From Agapetus fuscipes (Eukaryota > Arthropoda > Insecta > Trichoptera > Glossosomatidae): a stretch of DNA of 64,000 bases. The stretch spans positions 13,454,001 to 13,518,000 of the forward strand of contig OX637345.1 of NCBI GenBank assembly GCA_951799405.1, in the 5' to 3' direction. Shown one piece after another: positions 58,645 to 64,000 of the stretch. Position 1 is the first letter of the stretch, and the number at the start of each line of letters is the position of its first letter. The translations under genes and the position numbers were made by a program. The notes beneath the pieces are model-generated. The model saw nothing but the letters and a program-made list of their open reading frames with translations, was not told where the DNA came from and did no database searches.

Positions 58645-60740
58645 TGGATTTAAATCTGTAATCTAAGTTGCAAAGATATAATTATAACATTTGAGATTCA
58701 TATTACATGCATTTTTACAAGCAGACATGTATAAGTTCTAATCTAATCTAATCTAAGCTGCAAAGATATATATTATTTAAGGTTTATATTAAATGCATTC
58801 ACACAAGCAGATATGTATAAGTTCCCGCTTACATATGCTGCATGTGTACTTACAACATAACAGCCCATTCCAAATGAACATAAGCCCTGCAACTCTTGCC
58901 AACCTTCCCTGAAACAAAGGTGAATTTGCAAACTAAACCATTTTTTAAAGTATGAGTGGTCAGCCTCATACCAACCTATAAGTCAAGAAAATTATTTTGT
59001 GCATTTCTTTACATAATCTAAGTTGCAAAGATACATACCATTTAAGATTCATATTAAATGCATTCCCACACGCAGACAGGTACAAGTTCACGCTTACAAA
59101 ATATGCCCAATGTGGACTTGCAAAATAAAAAAACTAATCTCAAATGAACATAAGCCCTGCAACTCTTGCCGACTTTTCCTCAAACAGAGATAAAATTTGC
59201 ATTGTGAACCATTGCTTACAGTATGGGTGGTCAGCCACATACTAACCTTTTAGTCAAGGAAATTATTTTGTTTAGTTCTATAATCTAAGTTGCAAAGATA
59301 CATACCATTTGAGATTCATATTAAATGCATTCCCACAAGCAGACAGGTATAAGTTCGCGCTTACAAATGCCCCATGTGGATTTACAAAATAAAAAACTAA
59401 TCTCAAATGAACATAAGCCCTGCAACTCTTACCGACTTTTCCTCAAACCGAGATAAAATTTTCATGCTAAACCATTCTTACAGTATGGGTGGTCAGCCAC
59501 ATACTAACCTATAAGTCAAGGAAATTATTTTGTTAAGTTCTATAATCTAAGTAGCAAAGATACATACCATTTGAGATTCATATTAAATGCATTCCCACAA
59601 GCAGACAGGTATAAGTTCGCGCTTACAAATGCCCCATGTGGACTTACAAAATAAATAACTAATCTCAAATGAACATAAGCCCTGCAACTCTTGCCGACTT
59701 TTCCTCATACAGAGATAAAATTTGCATGGTGAACCATTGCTTACAGTATGGGTGGTCAGCCACATACTAACCTTTTAGTCAAGGAAATTATTTTGTTTAG
59801 TTCTATAATCTAAGTTGCAAAGATACATACCATTTGAGATTCATATTAAATGCATTCCCACAAGCAGACAGGTATAAGTTCGCGCTTACAAATGCCCCAT
59901 GTGGACTTACAAAATGAAAAACTAATCTCAAATGAACATAAGCCCTGCAACTCTTACCGACTTTTCCTCAAACAGAGATAAAATTTTCATGGTAAACCAT
60001 TCTTACAGTATGGGTGGTCAGCCACATACTAACCTATAAGTCAAGGAAATTATTTTGTTAAGTTCTATAATCTAAGTTGCAAAGATACATACCATTTGAG
60101 ATTCATATTAAATGCATTCCCACTAGCAGACAGGTATAAGTTCGCGCTTACAAATGCCCCATGTGGACTTACAAAATAAAAAACTTATCTCAAATGAACA
60201 TAAGCCCTGCAACTCTTGCCGACTTTTCCTCAAACAGAGATAAAATTTTCATGGTAAACCATTCTTACAGTATGGGTGGTCAGCCACATACTAACCTGTA
60301 AGTCAAGGAAATTATTTTGTTAAGTTCTATAATCTAAGTTGCAAAGATACATACCAATCGAGATTCATATTAAATGCATTCCCACAAGCAGACAGGTATA
60401 AGTTCGCGCTTACAAATGCCCCATGTGGATTTACAAAATAAAAAACTAATCTCAAATGAACATAAGCCCTGCAACTCTTACCGACTTTTCCTCAAACCGA
60501 GATAAAATTTTCATGGTAAACCATTCTTACAGAATGGGTGGTCAGCCACATACTAACCTATAAGTCAGGGACATTAATTATATTTATATTCTAAGTTCGC
60601 TCTTACACATAATGCATGTTGACTTACAACATAAAAACCCAATCTCAAATTAATATAAGCCCTGCAACTCTTGCCAATCTTCCCTGAAACACAGCTGAAA
60701 TCTGCAAAGTGAACCATTTTTTACACTATGGGTGGTCGAT
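58645..60740 (-). repeat. head-to-tail T satellite array
   Basis: TAATCTAAG starts recur at 59013, 59281, 59543, 59806, 60068 and 60330, i.e. spacings 268, 262, 263, 262 and 262. These six units are very similar and each ends AAGTCAAGGAAATTATTTTG. More diverged T units lie upstream (58645-58735 partial, 58736-58990) and downstream (60590-60738). Within the array there is no spacer except ATTATTTTGTTAAGTTC, which is itself repeated. Confidence 0.92.
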
Positions 60741-60880
60741 TTTCTTTTACAAAGGCTGCATGTTTTTATTTTACATGTTTTCCGAATTTTAACGCTAGGA
60801 AACTATGCGCAATATACACATTCACCAAATGTTAAGGGGTTGGGCTGCGTAGCAGCCAGGGGCAACGCCCCTAGTTTCAA
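60741..60880 (+). mobile_element. candidate Helitron-like 3' terminus
   Basis: Ends with two hairpins, GGCTGCGTAGCAGCC and GGGGCAACGCCCC, followed directly by TAGT (CTAG across the junction), near 60841-60874. It interrupts T-like sequence (ATGGGTGGTCGATT before; ATATATCTTTGCATATTAGA after). Confidence 0.45.
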
Positions 60881-61266
60881 TATATCTTTGCATATTAGAT
60901 TATAGATTATATAAATGGCTGCCCTCTCATTGTGCATGAGTGAGTCAAAATCTCACTCAAAGACAGGTACCCACTACTCAATAACGTTATCCAATACCAT
61001 ATTGCGGCGACCTTAAGTTACAAAATAAATAAACGTTGAACAATGTGTACAGACATGCACGCTATTATTTAAGTGATAGGTACATAATAATTTGGCTGCA
61101 TGGCAAACCAGTGCATTTTTTTGCGCCGTCAGGTTTTCAAGATCATCTCATGAGAATTATTATGAAACATACTGTACATAAGAGCAGGGAGGTTTCTAGG
61201 TTGAAGGTACTTTGTTATGGTGTCTAAGGCGTCAAAAAAAAATTGGCACATCTAATATCAAGTACA
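60881..61266. other. T end then unassigned sequence
   Basis: AATATATCTTTGCATATTAG to TAGATTATATA (60878-60913) is a T 3' end on the plus strand. The remainder is unassigned. Confidence 0.4.
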
Positions 61267-61267
61267 T

Positions 61268-61475
61268 CCCTTGAATTATAAATTGGTATGAGGCTGACAC
61301 CTCATACTGTCAAAAAAAATACTTCACTTTGCTATTGTCACCCTGTTTCAGGGAAAGTCGGTAAAAGCTGCATGGCTTATGTTCATTTGAAGTTTGGATT
61401 TTTGTTCGTAAGTAGGTACACATGCAGCATTTGTAAGCGCGAACTTAAACGTGTTTGCTATTCTTCATATTTAGT
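61268..61475 (+). repeat. T repeat, 3'-truncated
   Basis: CCCTTGAATTATAAATTGGT to AGCGCGAACTTAAACGTG. Confidence 0.75.
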
Positions 61476-61583
61476 AAAAATAAACCACGAGATTCTACTA
61501 TCCATCTATGTTTTTGTACAAAAACACTTAAAGTATTTTTTCTTTTACAAAATTGCAATGAATTATTAACTGATAATGTTAAC

Positions 61584-61652
61584 ACCTGTTTCTGGCCAGA
61601 AAAAAAAGGTTGGTGAATTGCATCCTAATTCACAAATCTATTTAATCAAAAT
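61584..61652 (+). repeat. S3 SINE 3' end
   Basis: ACACCTGTTTCTGGCCAG, GGTTGGTGAATTGCATCC, CACAAATCTATTTAATC. Confidence 0.6.
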
Positions 61653-61709
61653 ACGATTAAAAGGCAAGTGCAAACGACAAATGTACTTGTGTGGGACTTC
61701 GGCCTATGT

Positions 61710-61905
61710 AATCTAAAATCTAATCTAAATCTAAGCTGCAAAGATTTGTATCATTTGAGATTCATATTAAATGCATTCCCACAAGCAGACATGCATAATT
61801 TCGCGCTTATACATGCTGCATGTGGACCTACAATATAAAAAACCCAATCTCAAATGAACATAAGCCCTGCAACTCTTGCCGACCTTCCCTGAAGCAGGAT
61901 GTAAT
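61710..61905 (-). repeat. T repeat, distal two-thirds
   Basis: AATCTAATCTAAATCTAAGC to CCGACCTTCCCTGAAGCAGG; proximal part missing. Confidence 0.8.
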
Positions 61906-62465
61906 CAATAGCAAAATATTTGTTTTGAAGCACCCCGGCCAAACGGCATAACACTTGTCCCACAATTTAAATTTGTGTCTATTGTACTTTTCCTAGGGCG
62001 CCACAACACCTGACAGCCCCACTGGCAGGGTACTCAATATTAATGAAATTAATATTAATATCAGCGAAATGCCAATGCCAAATTTTATAATCATTTTTCG
62101 CGGTAAGGCCGAATGATTGTTATGTATGTACCCACCTTCTCTTAACACATATTAAACTGAAGTTTGTCCATACAATGTCAAATACGAGTGGCCATAATAA
62201 TTATTTGCTTATGTATTATGTTATATAATTTTTATGTGACGAATGCTTACATTACGAAGACGCTGCTGTTGTACAAAAGAATGAGGTCGGAACATTTTGC
62301 GTCAGTATTGCAACCAATAATAAAATATTTGTTTGCCTTTTCCCTGCAACCAGGCCGGGTGAATCTCATCGGCAGATATTTTGAATTCATTTTATTTCAA
62401 TCAAATATTACAAATACAAAATTTAATGAACCATTCAGATTTACAAATAAATAACTAAATTTTAT
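61906..62465. other. unassigned sequence
   Basis: A 96-codon plus-strand frame (62164-62454) begins with two hydrophobic stretches, but nothing supports it as a gene. Confidence 0.35.
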
Positions 62466-62469
62466 AAGT

Positions 62470-62985
62470 TTTAACCAATTTTTGGACTTGTAGGTTAAGG
62501 TTGACCACCCATACAAAAAAAAATGGTACACTTTATCACCCCTGTTTCAGGGAAAATGTTTATTTGAAGGCTGGATTTTAATTTGTAAGCACATAATTAT
62601 GAAACATTTCCTTGACTTCGTTCCTTGACTTATAGGTTGGTATGCGGCTGACCACCCATACTGTGAAAAAACGGTTCACTTTGCCAATGTCACCCCTGTC
62701 TCAGGGAAGGACGGCAAGAGTTGCAGGGCTTATGTTCATTTTAGATGGGTTCTTATAATGTAGGTCCACATGCGGCATGTGTTAGCGCAAAATTATACAT
62801 GTCTGCTTGTGGGAATGCACTTGATATAAATCTTAAATGATATATATCCTTGCAGCTTAGATTAGATTAGATTAGATTAGATTTGTAAGCGCGAACTTAC
62901 AAGTGTATGTTTGTGACATATACTAAATATGAATGTTAAATGTTAACATAGATTTGCAACTTTGATTATATATAATAGATATAGA
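62470..62985 (+). repeat. three T repeats in one orientation
   Basis: A degenerate first copy (62485-62610) is followed by a complete copy (62622-62880) ending in five ATTAG units, then by the distal part of a third copy (62883-62985) from GTAAGCGCGAACTTACAAGT. Confidence 0.82.
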
Positions 62986-64000
62986 CATAATATTAATTTC
63001 AAAACGGCTTAGATATTTTTATACATTTGTATTTTTTATTCGTCTTTATTTTTTGCCACTAGTAGGTATGTTTAATTCATTTTTGAGTGTTGGAACAGCA
63101 GCTGTTCCAAGCAAGCAACCCCCGTCATTTGACGCGCGTTGGAACATTCATAATATCACCCACCCCTGCGCGATACAAAGTCGTACTAATATGGCGACAG
63201 AGTCCGACACTACAAAACACAGTGCAGATGTCCGAAATACGCATGCCCAGTGCGAAAACATGGCCTCCCGAACACGTCCCTGTCGTGCGAAATAAAACAA
63301 GACAAAAAACCTCTAGCATGTAAGCCGAAAACTCAAAAAAATCCCCTTCAAAACGAGCAATTCCAACTGTCAAAAAAATACCAACAACCCAACTCAAAGG
63401 TATGTCAATTTATCATAAAACAACCTTCTCCAACCTTTGTATCCACTAACAGAGAATCTGTTTTGAAAGTGCGCTAATTTTTTATTTAATTCCATACATA
63501 ATACCTCAAAAAATTATCGAATTCCGTGTAATTTTGTCAAAATAAAATTGCCCTGTTTTAGGTGTTGTTTTTTTTTTGTTGAATTTACGTTGACCTACTT
63601 CTGTGCTGAATATTCGGGACGTTGACCCATGAAGTGAAAATTGAATTTATTTTTAGGCACGGTACATGCACCACTCAAAAAGCTATAAATAGACTGACCA
63701 TTTGGTTCAAAATTTCAATTTTTTCATCCATTTTTGAAAAGAGTTGAACCAAATGTATCTCCTTGTATCCAAGGCATTCTTTCTGTCAAATTTCGTCGCG
63801 TTTTTTACCCGAAATTTTTTGACATTTAATTTTTTTTTCATTCCCATATTTTTCCCAAACATATTCTTTGTATTTTTTTATATTTCCAAAAAGATACAAA
63901 TGCAAAACAAAATCCTACATACATGTAGGTAATTAAGTATGACATTATGGTTTTCCCCCCCGTGATTCATTCAAATGTCATTGATTAAAAAAAAAGGCTC
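62986..64000. other. unassigned; CpG-containing patch with small open frames
   Basis: 63085-63300 has more CpG than its surroundings, a perfect palindrome TTGGAACAGCAGCTGTTCCAA-type core (GGAACAGCAGCTGTTCC, 63090) and ATG 63190 opening 34 codons (MATESDTTKHSADVR). CAAAG|GTATGT at 63395-63405 resembles a splice donor. No family recognised. Confidence 0.3.

Noticed and set aside
58645..60740. CRISPR-like array
   Set aside because: Units of about 262 bp are near-identical along their whole length, with no short repeats separated by unique spacers, and the context is eukaryotic transposon DNA.
62164..62454. A 96-codon small membrane protein
   Set aside because: Hydrophobic stretches alone are expected in AT-rich DNA. 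No conserved motif and no promoter or splice evidence.

Overview
The window looks like intergenic or intronic DNA from an arthropod, probably an insect. The AT-richness and the frequent GTAGGTACCTAC-like words are compatible with Lepidoptera, but I cannot assign a species. I found no convincing host protein-coding gene, no functional tRNA or rRNA gene, and no bacterial or CRISPR feature. Almost everything recognisable is transposable-element DNA, much of it nested. Family labels used here are my own. LINEs: L-A is a CR1/Jockey-group element with a PHD-finger ORF1. L-B is an RT element whose 3' end is the 'T' repeat. L-G is related to L-B but ends in (AGTTAC)n. L-C is CR1/L2-like. L-D and L-F are RTE-like C-termini. 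L-E and L-H are further C-terminal scraps. SINEs: S1 has a tRNA-like head with box B GGATTCGAATCCC, and some copies carry an extra 5S-rRNA-like head. S2 has a tRNA-like head TAGCTCAGTTGGTAGAG. S3 has a tRNA-like head GGCCGAGGGGGCCAAG. DNA elements include several MITEs with readable terminal inverted repeats and target duplications. Three solo-LTR-like copies carry a heat-shock-type promoter. 

Layout. 0-6 kb: fragments of S1, S2, L-F, L-G and a foldback element. 6.1-11.7 kb: the best-preserved block. A minus-strand L-B is split by a 3.8-kb L-A insertion (6642-10416) flanked by a TGATC duplication. L-A keeps an uninterrupted 467-residue ORF1 and a 3' RT portion but lacks the endonuclease and N-terminal RT. 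11.7-20 kb: foldback element, solo LTR, three S1 copies (two with 5S heads) and an hAT-type MITE. 20-34 kb: T copies interrupted by MITEs, S2 and chimeric SINEs, a 130-bp minisatellite, two more LTR copies and L-F/L-E fragments. 34-38 kb: head-to-head L-D fragments, a 56-bp minisatellite, L-F and L-G. 38.9-41.6 kb: a multi-layer nest of DNA transposons, one holding a Myb/SANT-like relic. 41.6-43.3 kb: inverted L-B 3' ends around a TA-target MITE. 43.4-44.2 kb: L-C with a 3' end resembling the S1 tail. 44.7-57.9 kb: more SINE, LINE and MITE fragments and microsatellites. 58.6-60.7 kb: a head-to-tail array of about 262-bp T units. 60.7-64 kb: a Helitron-like terminus, T copies and unassigned sequence. 

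How the parts work together: the LINEs probably supplied retrotransposition in trans. L-C is the likely partner of tail-type-1 S1 because their 3' ends match. T is the 3' end of L-B, so the dozens of T copies are best read as extreme 5' truncations of L-B or a tail-sharing non-autonomous derivative, later amplified in tandem at one place.
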